From: Macrotrachela quadricornifera
Taxonomy: Eukaryota; Rotifera; Eurotatoria; Philodinida; Philodinidae
Reading direction: 5' to 3'
Assembly: GCA_022393335.1 (NCBI GenBank)
Contig: JAJEKB010018820.1
Coordinates: 1-64,000, forward strand
DNA length: 64,000 nucleotides
Below, one piece after another: positions 1-13,521 of the stretch. The position numbers and the translations under genes were made by a program. Each line of letters starts with the position of its first letter. Within the stretch, counting starts at the first letter, position 1. The notes under the pieces were generated by a model. It searched no databases. It saw only the letters and a list, made by a program, of their open reading frames with translations, and was not told where the DNA came from.

Positions 1-189
1 TTCATTTAATTAGCGACATTATTCAAAGTTATAGTAAAGTAAAAAAATACACATATCTCTTTCTTTTATGAATTTTTTTAAGTGAAAATGTTTACTTACA
101 CTTGGATTGAATAAACATACGACAAATAACAATGACTAATAACATCATCTCTACTTACAATATACAAAAAATTATTTTGAAAAACAATT

Positions 190-2335
190 TGTTCAGGACA
201 AAGGAGAATTCTATAGATTAGAAGCAATTACTTATCTTTTTAATGACTCTATTATTGAATATGTGAGAAAGGTTTTCTTTTTCTCATTATGATGTTTAAG
301 CAGAGGTGTAGAATCTTCCTCATGCGCCCCCACGCAGTGGATAGAGCGGGGGAATTTCTACTTTTTTAGGGAAATTTTTGGAGTTTTATTGAATGAACAT
401 CTTGATTTACTACTTTTCTAAAGGGCAAAACTAGCGAACAAATTTCTCCGAGAGCCTAAAGTCAATTGTTTCAAGAAAGATTCTGCACTTCTGTGTTTAA
501 ATGATTATTTCTTATAGATAGAACAACGTCTTGGCTAAGAAATACATCGAATACAATTATATTTGCATGGATGAACATTAGAATCATTGATTAAAAATGT
601 TAAAAAAATTCTTAATATGTGACCAATTTAAAGTGACATATAGTGAAGCAACGATCCTATTACGTGATGAAAGATATCAAGCTGATTCGTTATAAATATT
701 ATGAAAAGATATTTCCTATTAGTTTTTTTCTACAGACTCAGCTCTTCTATTCAAAGTAGACAATTACATATCAGATACAAATACTAAACTAAAAGATATC
801 ATTGTAAATTTTATCTATAAGATGGATATAGATGGAATTGTGCGTCTTATTAGAACAGTAATGAATATTTATTTCAATCTATTTCTTATCGATTTTTATT
901 CTGTTTTCTTTAACCAAAATCCAAAAATCTATTTTGAAACATTTATTAATATTTATCAGAAGTGTCTCAGACTTATCCAAGAAGCTTTTGCTAATGAACA
1001 AAGCTTTACTGCAATCTTTAATAAAATAAATTTTTCTATTTAACTTATCATGTATTTTTTTGGAATCTTTAAAAGTTTGTAGTAAATATATTAACAATAA
1101 TGTAGTAACACAAGCAGTTGGCACTACAACAAAATCATCCGAACTTTTATCTCAATATTGTGATGGATTATCGAGAAAAGGGTTTGTTTAATTTTATTTT
1201 ATTGAATAAAATATATGTGAGTTGTTTTTCGTGTAGAAATAAACCGATTGAAGAAAAAATTTGATCAAATCATGGCACTATTTTCATTGTTTTTTGTAAA
1301 ATCTAATTTCTTTCTCCAGATCCTTTTTAATTATCACGAAGATAAAGATATTTATAAAAAATTCTATAGTAAATTGTTAAAAAAACGTCTAGTAGATCAA
1401 TTAAATGCATCTGATGATCATGAAGAAGCAATAATTTAAAAATTAAAAGCAAGAACAATATATGCTCCCTCACAATATATATTTTCTTTCTGGCTTAGCA
1501 AGTCTGTTGTTCTCAATATATATATATTTAAACTATAACGAATGTGTCAAGATATTGATGTTAGTAAAAATTTAACTAAACAACATGAAACATATTATGA
1601 AAATAAAGAATTTACACGAAATGATATGATATACTCAAAGTTTAATTCTACGGAAAAGTTCATCTTAAATATTGTAGAGAATCTTTCTGTAATGACTCTT
1701 ACTTCAAATGTATGGCTATTTTCAGTTCTACCGAATTGGATTTTGCAAATCGAAGTTATATTTTTCTGGTTATTCATTTTCTCTAAACATCCAATTATTA
1801 TTTTAGCTTACATTAATATTTGATAATTTTACACAATTTTATATTAATTGATATAATAAGATAGAGTAGAAGATTTAAATGAGATTAATATTAAACTAAG
1901 TTATATCATAAATCTTAATGATTTTAAAAGGTAAATATTTAAAAATATTCTGTTACATATAAAATTTATATCTATCTTATAAATATATCATAATAAATCT
2001 CAATACACTAATGAAATTCATTAAACAAAGAAATATTGAAGATCTACATCGAACAATAGATGAAGATAGAAAAATAGTTATTTAAACTGCTATTGTTCGA
2101 ATGATGACCGCTCAACAAAAATAAAAACATGAATTATTAATACAAGGAGTCATTCAAAGTTTAAGTGTACAATTTCAATCGAAAATTCCTATAATTATGG
2201 TAAAATTTACTTTATTAGATTAAAATGATATTTTTTTGATTTTTGGAAATGTATTGATTTATTAATCAACAAGGGTAAATTGAACGATTAACACATGAAA
2301 AAGATGTATTCTGTTATTTAGCTCATGACAAGTGA
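190..2335 (+). pseudogene. Decayed cullin-1-like pseudogene
   Basis: Colinear pieces of a cullin scaffold (the backbone of SCF-type ubiquitin ligases) can be read in shifting frames. At about 195-275 the reading GEFYRLEAITYLFNDSIIEY resembles the CUL1 segment with FYTRES. At 910-1020 there is a match to the stretch before the cullin-homology region (FETFINIYQKCLRLIQEAF). At 1080-1190 INNNVVTQAV and SSELLSQYCDGLSRK follow. At 1335-1432 HEDKDIYKKFYSKLLKKRLV and SASDD-like NASDDHEEAII occur, then a stop where CUL1 continues with SKLK. At 1539-1600 there is RMCQDIDVSKNL, and at 2040-2330 the C-terminal winged-helix part (DEDRKIVI, stop, TAIVRMM) and a CIDLLINKG / THEKDVFCYLAHDK tail needing a frameshift. 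Several in-frame stops and frameshifts show it is dead. Intron-like gaps with GT and AG ends remain (for example 1191-1236), so it decayed from an ordinary intron-containing copy and is not a retrocopy. Confidence 0.82.
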
Positions 2336-5300
2336 AAGACGAATTATTTTCTTATTATTATTAATTAAGAATTTCTATTCTTCTTTGTGTGTTAAAGCAT
2401 ATTTTTATATTTTAATAAAACGTTTTTTACCCTTATATATATATATTGTAATTGTTATGAAATAAAAAATTATTTTCAACTCTAATTCAGAATTTTTTTT
2501 TCAGACTCGTTTTTAAGTTTTCTAACTATATGATAAACCTGTACAACTGACAGATAGTCTGGTGAATGAAATGTATTGACTGATCATTTTATTTTAATGA
2601 CTGTAACTTCTAAATTCACATGCTCGAATTGTCGAATAGCTTAAGAACATAGTAGAATTAGAGATGTGCTTTTTGCTACGATATAGATGATATTAAAGAG
2701 TATGAATTCATTTGAAAATTGTGATCCTGAAGAAAATTACTTGCCTTAGAGGATCAACAGTTTTTCGACAGATTACCACTGAAAACAATACTTTTTTAAA
2801 AGGGAACATCATATTTTCCATTGTGTGCTCAAGCACACTGCAGTTTCTATTAATTACTAAAATAAGTGTACGTACAGTTATTAAGGAGACATCAGATATT
2901 ATAATATAAAATTCCTTATAATACAGAGCTGCTCTCTACTTCATTTTTTATGCACAATAAAATGTGATCCTGTCAATTGTTGGGCCGATATCAATTGGAA
3001 TAAAGATTTGTATGAATATTGGCAAAATAACAGGCTTGATCAGCTTACTAACAATTTCGACTCAACTAGTATCATGATGGAATTGAGCTATGTAATATTA
3101 ACAGATGAATGATCTTTTTGCATAATGGTAATTTCAAGGAGTGTCTGTTTAAAATTATATTAGTAACGCTTTGAATCACAACAGTCTTTAAATTTATAAA
3201 TTCTACAATGATTCTTTTGAATAACATTCACTTTGATTAGAGTCTAAATTAGATTGAGATTTTGCATCCTATCCTAATATTTGGTCATTGCAACAAATTT
3301 TTCTTGTAAGCTCTTTCGAAGATTTTATCTTGACGCCACATTAAATTATGATTCTGATAATTTTACCGCAAACTGATCGTTTGGTGGATGTTTTCAGTAT
3401 GAAGAACATACTTCAATTAATCCACAGTGGTTTTTTACCAAGCTTTTACCGTAATCAACTCTCATATTGAGCTTTCCACTGAGAGATCATACAGAAATAT
3501 ACGTCAAAAACTGGTTGAAACACAATTTTTATAAGGTGATGATACTGTTAAGCTAATATTTTTAGAATACATCAGGTGATAGAAATCGTGTTGGTATTTG
3601 TAAACAAAGTTGATTGAATTTAAATTTATGATACAAATATGAATGCATATAGTTGAGTTTTCAATAATTTTCATTGACTAGTGATACTTATGATATCTAC
3701 TGTAAGTAATACATACAAATCACAAGTTTTTCAACGCAATCAACAAAAATAGCATGTTCATACAACAAACAGCAACCTAAATCCAAAGCAATAACTCCAA
3801 CATCTAGTCATTTTTTTCTAAAAAAGAAACAAAATATGTCAGTTATAACAACAGCAAGATGTCTGATATACAACTCATCCATCAATGCAGGGCAGAAGAC
3901 TCAAGATAATGACTTACCAATTTTTTCCTCAACGAGATCCGAAAATGAACGTGACAAACATGTTGGAATGGTGATCAGTTCAATGAGTAATGAAATAGAA
4001 GAAGTATAAGTGAATGATAATAATGCAAATTAGTATAAATGTTGTTTATAAACAAGATATGAAAAGAAGAAACACTATTTAGAAGTTTAAAGTCAACGAG
4101 ACGTAGAACAATCGTTTAATGAAAATTTGTGACTCATCCAGCTGAATCAAATAGGTTAAAATGATTGAACCAACCGGTTTTCGCTATTTCAAAAAAGAAA
4201 CTTGTAGTCGAGAATTTCATCTGTGATTTACCTTGAATTTTAGTGAAAAAGTAAACTTCACAATTTTCTTGATGTAGAATTCGTCCAGAGTAAAATATAT
4301 TGAGAGTATGCTTAAGCTCTTTTATAAAAAAATAACTATATTATTTCAAAAACTAGCAGTTTATATTTTTTTTTTCTCTTTATTTAAACGTTTTCTGTTT
4401 TTCTAATCGAAACTTATTTCATTTCGTAGAAAAAAGACAACCAATAGTGTGTTGCTTGAGATAAACTTCTAAATTTATCTTAGTGATGCTTTATAAAAGA
4501 CTAAATTTAAGGTTGGACTATCATTTCAAAAGAAATATTAGATTCTTTTGTAAAATCTAACTGAAAAAATTCAAGGTATACAGATCAACAATTATGTGTC
4601 AGATACATGACTATTTTTCTCGCTAGAGAAACATTTCGTATTCACTTTGGAGAAAATTTACGAATATAAATGATAATAATATCTTGTTTCCTATTGAAGA
4701 TTAATAATGCATGAGGCAAAAAATATGACAAGAAGTGTATTTTGAAGCTTCAACATTTAAACGACAGTAATTGTCCTAACAAATTGATTAGGATTTTGGC
4801 GACTTATCGACTTGAAAAGTTTTTTAACCGAATCCTAACTGAACTAGTTTGAAAACTGGACCAATTAGAACTCTATTATAACTAGTCCATGAACAACGCA
4901 TACTATTTCTATTAGAGGATTACATAAACTTTGTGATCTTCTTGGATATTATCGTAATATACTTCTATATAAAAATCTAAAGGTTGATTATTATAGTAAG
5001 TATATATGAAGTTCACATTGAATTCGTTCTAGTTGCTTTTTTCCTTGTTAGATCCGATTCTTTTCTTAATTTATTTATATATTTGTACTTAAACGTGTAT
5101 GTATTCAAATAAACAAGAGAAAATACGCTGATAAAATTAATTCTACAGTGATCTATTTTTTGATTGAATTATTCTCACTCTCGTTCTCAAAATATCGTTT
5201 TAAGTGTATCTTTTTATTAAAAATAGCCTACTATACTATCATTATATTTTAATGATATATCATACTTATAAAAAGTATAAATGATTAATTCAGTTAGACA

Positions 5301-5709
5301 AAGAATAATTCCTAAATTAAATCTGTATGAATAGATTGATCGAATATCGATGTTCTCAAGAGACGAATTATATGTGTTGTTCTCAAATTGATCCCTTGAG
5401 ATCCAAATCATTGACATATATCTATCATTAAAATGTAAACAATCTAAAGATCATTATTCATCTCAATAGAATCAAACTATTCCACTATAGACAGATATTG
5501 AATTATTCGAAAACAATACTATAATAAACAGTTTATTGTATAATATATTTAATAAGAAATATACTAATAAGAAAAAAGATTTTTCGTATATCAACGACAT
5601 CATTAAAAAAAAGTATAGAGGCTGGTTACCATATTTACCGGAATATTTTGTACCGACAAATGTCATATACAAAACAAACATTTTCTACCTAAATAATTTA
5701 GAATATACT
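2336..5709. other. No recognisable gene; AT-rich, possibly decayed sequence
   Basis: About 3.4 kb between the cullin pseudogene and the SPAG8-like gene. Short open stretches occur but none matches a family I recognise and none combines a start, splice sites and stable frame. The longest stop-free stretch without an ATG is on the + strand at about 3712-4008 (serine/lysine-rich). The texture resembles the neighbouring pseudogene more than intergenic spacer. Confidence 0.5.
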
Positions 5710-6698
5710 ATGTCGAATATTCAACGAGCACGTCGTATTCCAAATGCAAATGGACAAATTTTAATTGAAAATTGGGTTGAAGAACGAGCAACCGAACACC
5801 TTGATCATCGAATTGAACAACAAAAGACGAATCAGTCAAGTTCACAATTATTTTATCCACCTACTACAAAAAAAACTTCTCATACTGCTTTATTAACAGA
5901 AACTTTTGAAGCTCCTCTGGATAATGTAACAAATTATCGGGAAAATTATTATAAATTTGGACCATTTGAACAAAAAGAACAAGGAGCACGTCGTAAATGT
6001 CTTGAACATGCATTAACACGTGAAGTTGCTGCTGAATTAAATGCACGTAAACGAGAATATGATGAAAGTTTACGACAAGAACGTATAAATAATTCAACTA
6101 GTGAATATCGTACACAATATACTAAAGAATTTGAATCAAAACCACCTCCAGCTACACAAGTAAATATCATATAGCAGAAAAAAAATGAAATAATTTTCAT
6201 TTTTTAATTATAAAACTTTTTGAATAAAATAACGTTAGCTTGTTTGACAACAGTATAAAAAGAAGAAAAGAAAAGAAATGTTCAAATAGTGTTATTCTTC
6301 ATTCATTTTAACTATAAAAGCATTTTTATTTTGTTTATCTTATAATACCATCGAAGTTTTAAAAATAACAATTTAACTACTTCACTTCAATAGTCTATAT
6401 ATGTAATGTTTTCATATTTTAGCCTCATGACATTTTACGTGAAATGCCTGTTTCATTTTGGACTGAACATCGACATACAGCTCATGTAAATATTCTTATG
6501 AAAGTATTTTTTTATTATTAACTAAATCTATACATTTTTTAGGGTGTCACACAATTAAAAACATTGAATAGTCCATTTCATCGAAATGCAAGTTTTAGTA
6601 CACCGGTTGAACTTACATATGAAGGTGCTCGTCCTCATGAAATGGAACATTGGCCAAATTATGCTCAAAAATCACTTAATGACGCTAAAATCTGTTAA
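5710..6698 (+). CDS. SPAG8: SPAG8-like axonemal/microtubule protein, 3 exons
   Basis: Exons 5710-6159, 6423-6485 and 6543-6698 join in phase 0 at both junctions to give 222 residues. The start is the first ATG of the conserved frame; the frame stays open upstream to a TTG at 5536 but that part is low-complexity leader. SPAG8 landmarks are in order: an N-terminal ENWVEERATEHLD block, then HTALLTETF, a middle helix-rich part with CLEHALTREVAAEL, the exon 2 motif FWTEHRHT, and the C-terminal SPFHRNASFSTPVEL block ending near HEMEHWPNY. In vertebrates SPAG8 is a sperm-associated microtubule-linked protein. In an all-female rotifer a role in somatic or sensory ciliary axonemes would be the natural inference. 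No transmembrane or enzymatic motif is visible. It is isolated, with no closely spaced neighbours. Confidence 0.85.
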
Positions 6699-9600
6699 AA
6701 CATATCTTAAAAAATATACAAATAAATCTAAGCATACGTATCGAATTAATTTCTTTTATACAACTGATTGACAATAGAATAGACAAAGACAAATGTTAAT
6801 TGAGTAGATCAAGAAGTTCAACGGTGCATAGCAGAGCAGACATAGACACATAATCATCTGTATACGGATATTGTTGTAAGGTCAACGACTGTTGTTGCTG
6901 ATAGAAATCAATTATAGATTAAATTCGATTGAATGTTATTTAAAGATATTGTATATAAGACCTTTTTTTTTCTTTCTTTCATAGTCAGTAATAACGCTTG
7001 ATGATAGTAGTATAAGTAACCACGGACCATTTTAACCTTTTGACAAGCATAGTATTCATACACGTCCAGTCAATAAATGAACATATGCGCGTGCAAAAAC
7101 AGACATATAACCGAAGATTAACTGATTCATCACGTGAAGTATAATAAGATCGATGAAAAAAATTTCGCAATATGATGTCATATTGGCGAGGTCAATAGTT
7201 CATTTATTTTTTATATTATGTACTAAAGTGTTTGAGAATATGTGTGAGACGAAGGTCAATTAACTTTTATGGGTAAAACTTTGTCATTGTTCAAAAAAAA
7301 AAGATGTGAAAAAGTACTTATACTTCCATTTTGAAATATAGCAAATGAAGACTTATTAACCATTGATAACAACTTGAATTTGTTAGTTAGATTGAAATGA
7401 TTGTTTTTTTTTCTTCTTCTTACTTTTCCCCTTAGTGGCTTGGTCAAGATCAAGAACGGTGAACGAGACGTAAAAAGTATATATATACATTTATACACAC
7501 TCTCACGTTCATTCATTCACATCATCATATGTCTCGCGGCTAGATTGAAAGAGATGGTGGTCACTAAAAAGAAGAAGAATTTGTCGTTCTTTCTCTTTTG
7601 CCGATAGATGATAGTTCAAAATTGATTGTTCATTTGTCCTCCTTCATTCAAATTGCACGATATATCGGCGATTAGATCACCACGAAACGTCTTGATTGTG
7701 TGCTGTTTGAACATATTCTCGAAATTGGTCAATCGCGACGACAAACTTCTACTACTATCTATTATGATTATAACAGACAGGTAAATTAGGAAATGAACAA
7801 CTCTTAAAAGAAGAAAATGAAGTGCCTCCAAGGGGGTTATTTGATGGATGCTTTGAACTCAATTGATTCGATGTCGGCTAGTTTTAATGTTCTCACATAT
7901 GGACTCTTGTTGTTAATCAATTAACAAGCAAATAGATGTTAGTGATGATAGCAGCAACGTGCTACTTTTTATCTTCGATATTGTTCATCAAACATACACG
8001 TATGATATATATCGCTATTAAGTTGAAATCGTGCATGTGTCTATGCAGGAAACAGACCGTGTTTAGTGTGTGCTTTGTGCTCTGATAATAGTAATGGTCA
8101 ACCTTACATCATCTTTTATAATATTTTGTTTTCTATATTTGATACACGCGTGTACACAAGCTCACACACAATCGTCGTCATTGTCCGAGAGTCAAATCCT
8201 TCTCTTCTTCTTCTTCTCCTCTTTTTCTCGTCCATCTGATGGTGGGTTGAATTACTACTATTACTACCACTACGGTTCGTACACTTCATTCTTATCGAGC
8301 TATGTGTGAATCATGCCAACAAAATTTAAGCACATTTTTGTGTAAGACTGCAAAAAAAAGACGTTATGATTTCCTTTGTTGTTGTTGTTGTTTTTATTGC
8401 TAGTATATCTCGGTAAGCCTTCATATAATCATAATATCTATCTAAATTATATTTATATAACAGAGATAAATAAAAGAAAAGAATCAAAACGAAAAATGAG
8501 TCGCCTTTTTTCTTTTGTGTTCTTTCTTTTTTTAGATCATTTATTTGTTAGTGATGATGTCAACATCTATGAAAGCGACTTGATCTTTTCATAAAGCTGG
8601 TAAACATAATTTTCTCTTCCAACTTACTTAAATACTCTTCGTGTGCACATGCATTCCAGTTTGTTCAGTTTTATCTTTCTAACCAAAAAAAAAAGAAATT
8701 ATCTATGACCCTGACATTTCTACCTTCTTTTCTCTCTCTCTCTCCCTCTTTCCCTTCTTCTCAGTGATGTTGTAATATATATATGCGTAATTCGATTTTC
8801 CACTAACATATCCTTTTGAAAAAAAAAACACTTGGCATAGTGTCATATGCTGTTTTATTTACTTTTTGATAGGTCGCACATGCTTATTGAGCAAGCTGAT
8901 ACATTATTTTAACGTATTCTCTTTAGTTTGAATGACTATAAGATTTGATAACATCATACGCCATCGCCTCCCTTCGAAATTGATGATGAGACACGCAAGA
9001 AGACGATAGCGGACGGATTGCGTTATGTGATTTATCGATTTAACTTTTCGTTTTTACGCTAGTTTGACAGTTTTGTTAGTAAGTATATATACATATATAA
9101 ATATGTATGTGTATGTATAATGTATTTATTGAATTTTTGTTTTGTTAACGACTGATCCTGTCTGGTAATATTTGAGTGTGTATGTATTTATTTGTCCTGC
9201 AATTATCGTCTTTGTTGCACCATTTTAAATGGTAATAATCACGGGCGTGTTCATATAATTGATACGGTGGTCAATGAATGTTAAGGTAAAATATTTTATG
9301 TTTATATATATACATACATATGTTAAACGATAAAGAAAAAAAAAGAGAAAAAGAGAGTGTTGAACCGAAAGAGCCAACAAAACAAAGTGCTTGACATACT
9401 ACTTGTCACTAGTATTGTGGTAGTCTCTCTTTCTCTGATATATTGTCAAACACTCTTTAACTATCGTGTTGACCACTTAATATTGAGAGCAGAACTGCTT
9501 TAAGGTCAAATTAAATTATAACAAGATTCTATCTTAATTTCTAGAAATAATACAATAAGTTGTAAGTAAAAATTCTTGTGTTTTTATTCTTCACTAGTGT

Positions 9601-12600
9601 GATCGTTCACACACTAATACTAACTTTATTCATTTCTTTCATTCTTTTTTTTTTACTCTATAATTATATATAGATGGGAACTATACATTCTTTAGTGACT
9701 ATTGTGTCCGTTCACTTTCTTATGTTTCTGTCAAATTCACCTGTAGAGAACAACCTTGAGTGAATAAGAGAGAAAGTAAAGACGGAAATAATCTATTGAA
9801 ATTCGATAATTGCTGCCGCTACGATGACCGATGGTCAGCTGGAAGGCCTGTTCTTTCCTCTCCATCTATACTTGATTACTTGTTGTCAAGGGAATTAAGA
9901 CGTTTTCGCATCACGATCACATCTGCTCATTTAACAAGCAACATAAATTGTGATAAAATCGAACTTTTGATGAGACAAATCTATTTTATTTCTTTTACAC
10001 TTCAATAATGGTTGTCCTATCGATAAAAGTATGTGAATACACTAAAACAATTTCTTCACACTGTTTTTTTTTACTATGTATATCTATCTATTAATCACCT
10101 TGATGTTAGTTAGTAAATGATTGATATATTAATAAGCATGATATACATATTTCGCTTCAAGGAGTAAAAAAAAAGAACGAAAATCTAATTTATATGTTTG
10201 TCTTGTTCTTTTCTAATAGATAACATTCATAATTTTTTTTCTATTTCATGAAATATTGTCTCTTAGATAACTTTTTTATTTATAGTAGTAAGTTATAGTT
10301 ATATTATTTGATAAGAATAATAAACAAAAAAGAAAGAAAATTCAATATTCCTATAGAAATATATATATCTCACATTACATATTCTATTAGTTATACATAG
10401 ATTTATTGACCTTGTGCTTGTATAGTAGCCGATAGCGTGTATACATATATAGAAAAATCTCATCAACATTACTATTTACTTGTAATTTCACTATTTTCTC
10501 GTTTTATTCCATTGTCTGCCGGAAGGGTGTGAATCTCTTTTGCCACATATGTACCGAATTGATCATCACTGGCGGCTATATCGTTGACGGGTTGACATAG
10601 TAGACAGTGGCAAGAAAGACTAATCTTCTCCTAATTAATTCTAACAAATGCTTTTGTTGTAGGAAAAAAAACGACCTTGACACAATGATCTCTATATACT
10701 CTTTTGTAGTCTATGTATGTTTATGTACTGTTTGAAAATGCAAACTCTCTTTTCTTTCTCATCTTATACTGTTTAGTTCAATCTTCTTCTTTTGTACAAT
10801 GAGAATAAGTAGAGACGAAATATTTGCATTCTGACGAGGTGAATATAAACATCTCATCAATGCAAGTTGAGTGTATATGTGTGTACGCCTGACCTTCGTC
10901 CATCATCATCATCATTATCGTTCTGAATGTGAAAAGAAGAAATAGTTGTGCTATTCATTGCTGAGAGTGATTTGTATCCATTCTTTTCTTTTTTTTTTCT
11001 CTCATTGGCATACCACCCGTAGAACGGCAAGACTAATTGTACAAGGAAAAAAAAGATGCGTGCTGAATACAACAATTCCGGAATTCACTTATGTACACAT
11101 ACACAGCATCGTAATGAATGACTGACAGATCTATCAACATAAAAAGTTTTTTTTATTCATATTTATTTTTTTGTTTGATTGTTCCAGATCACGAAGCAGA
11201 ACGATGACTCTTGACACTATCAATTGAACATATACATATGAGCAGAGATGAATAATAAGAATTCATCTTCGTACTCTTTACATTTGTCAAAATCAAATAA
11301 GTATGTATTTTTTTATTTATTCATTTTCTTTTTTCAATTTTATAATTTCATATATGAGAATTTATTTTGACAATGTAATTGAAACCTGTTTATTTAAATT
11401 TTTTCTTTTCTTATTCTTTCTTTGTTGTACATTTTTTTTTTTATAAAAGTCCTTCAATTGTACATAAGAAAAGATGAAAAAGTAGATGACTACAGCAACT
11501 ACTACCATATCATTGTAAAAAGAAAAAGTGACATTGACACCAAACTCACAGCGTGTAATGGAAACAAATGAATGTTGTATAAAGTCAACTTCAACCGAGT
11601 TCTTTCATTTTGACTAGTTGCTTCTTTTTTTTTGTCTTTGTCACGTTCATTATAACAGGTAAAAGACTTCATTTTTAAACTCAAAAAGGTAGGATTACAT
11701 CAAATCGAAGTTAAGCCTAGTAAGAACTATAGATAGATTATTTTGTACTTACAATAAAATTTAGTTATATAAGATTAGTTATTTTGTAAAGAATAATAAG
11801 AAAACTTTTTCGAGAGAAAATAAATAAACAAAACTATCTTGTAACTGATGATTCCATATTAACAATAAAAACAAATTTTAATGAGAGTATAAAATTGTTT
11901 AAAATAATTCATATGAATAAGTTATTCTTTTGAAATTTACTACTAATTTATTAAGATTTCTTTTGATAGGAAGATATTTTCGAAAGAATTTAATCTAACA
12001 TTTTATTTATATGTAGAACACATGGTTCTTAATCTATTGTAACAATTTAAATTAAAATAAATATTCGTTTTCTTTTCAATTATTGAATGATAATTTTCAG
12101 CATCTAAAGAAGCGATAGTTTTATTCTTTTAGAATACTTTGTTATAGACTACACTTCAGTAAATAGATGTCAGTTATGAAAAAAAATGCTCCTTTTTATT
12201 CTTATTAACTTTTATTCTTTTCAAATATTACAAAAAATAGTTGAAACATATTCTTCATAAATATAGTTAAAGTATATTTTATTATCAGTTATTAAGATTA
12301 AAGTTAAATATCTTTTCTATTTCATTAAATATTATCTTTTTAATCTTTATGAGTAACATCTATAAAACTGATCATAACAACTAGTGACAGTAAAACATCA
12401 ACATATGTCTATTAGTTTGATGATTAATTATTCTATAAATTTAATAAATTGATTCTAATATAAATTTCCTAATTAAAACTCTATAAAATATTGTCAAATT
12501 TTATAAAGACTGAATACGTAAGACGTAGAAGGTATATATTCCTAATATCTAAAGATTGATATCATATATTTGCATCTTACATCATAATTAAAACAAAATA

Positions 12601-13521
12601 AAAAACGATTTTCTGATAATAAATTTATATATAGTACTGATTGATTCATAAATATAACAAGGTAATAAACCTTGAAAATAACAAACTTCTTGTATTATTC
12701 ATTCTATAACAGAATATTACCGTAGCTAATAAAAATACAATCATCATAGTTGTTTTATTCAATCAAATGATGCTGTAATATTCTCATAAAATAAACTGAA
12801 TTTTCAGTGCATATGTGTAAATTTTTTTTTTACTCATTCATCTATTATCAAAGATTGGAGGTCCATTTTTTCTAGGAAGATAAATACACATATAGACTGA
12901 TCAAGGATTGTATTACTATATACAATTATCAGTTAAATCATTTCTAATATTTCGAATAGATGCATTAATAATATGTTATTAGATTTTCATATCATAAAAA
13001 AAGAAGCTCGTTTTAAACAGATAGTATCATTCGTCATTGTCGGGTAATAAGCGATGATACACGTAATAGCCCTGCAATTTTTTCTACGTTCACCTGGGCA
13101 ATCTCTCAACATAGAGGTCATCAACCTATCACCCATATACACATGACTCGTTGTTTCTTTTTTTTTTTCTTCTTCTTTTATAAAGAAAAGTATTGTCGTC
13201 TAGTTGTCTATATACGCATCTGCTCAACATCCCATGTCTTTTTCTCTTGTGCCCATTAGTACAATTTGACTCTAAATTTATGACATGTGTACATACAAAT
13301 GACTCGATCACAATCGATTTTTTTCTCTTTTTGCTTATATATATATATTGTACAATAAAGCATTAATATTTATATGAAAACATATGCCGAGTGAGGTATT
13401 TCTTTCTTCTTCTTTTTTTTTTCTGATGATATCATAAAAATGGACGAATATTATGCATGAAATTGTTGTTTATACAGATGTATTGTCTAGTTAACTACTT
13501 AATCATATTCATTCTTTTTAG
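6699..13521. other. Long non-coding stretch: intergenic or 5' introns of the KASH gene
   Basis: About 6.8 kb with no convincing coding segment. It is dominated by homopolymer T/A runs, pyrimidine-rich tracts and short (TA)n or (CT)n microsatellites (for example 8738-8760 and 13338-13350). Short open frames here have low-complexity translations and no splice context. The first traced exon of the spectrin/KASH gene at 13522 begins inside a codon, so at least one upstream exon must lie here or before it; I could not identify it. Confidence 0.5.

Noticed and set aside
5536..5709. N-terminal extension of the SPAG8-like frame
   Set aside because: It starts at TTG, has lysine/tyrosine-rich low-complexity content and no family similarity; the ATG at 5710 precedes the conserved part.
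9760..10008. 82-codon frame in the 6.7-13.5 kb stretch
   Set aside because: Only a chance-sized frame; no recognised domain and no matching splice partners in phase with the exon at 13522.
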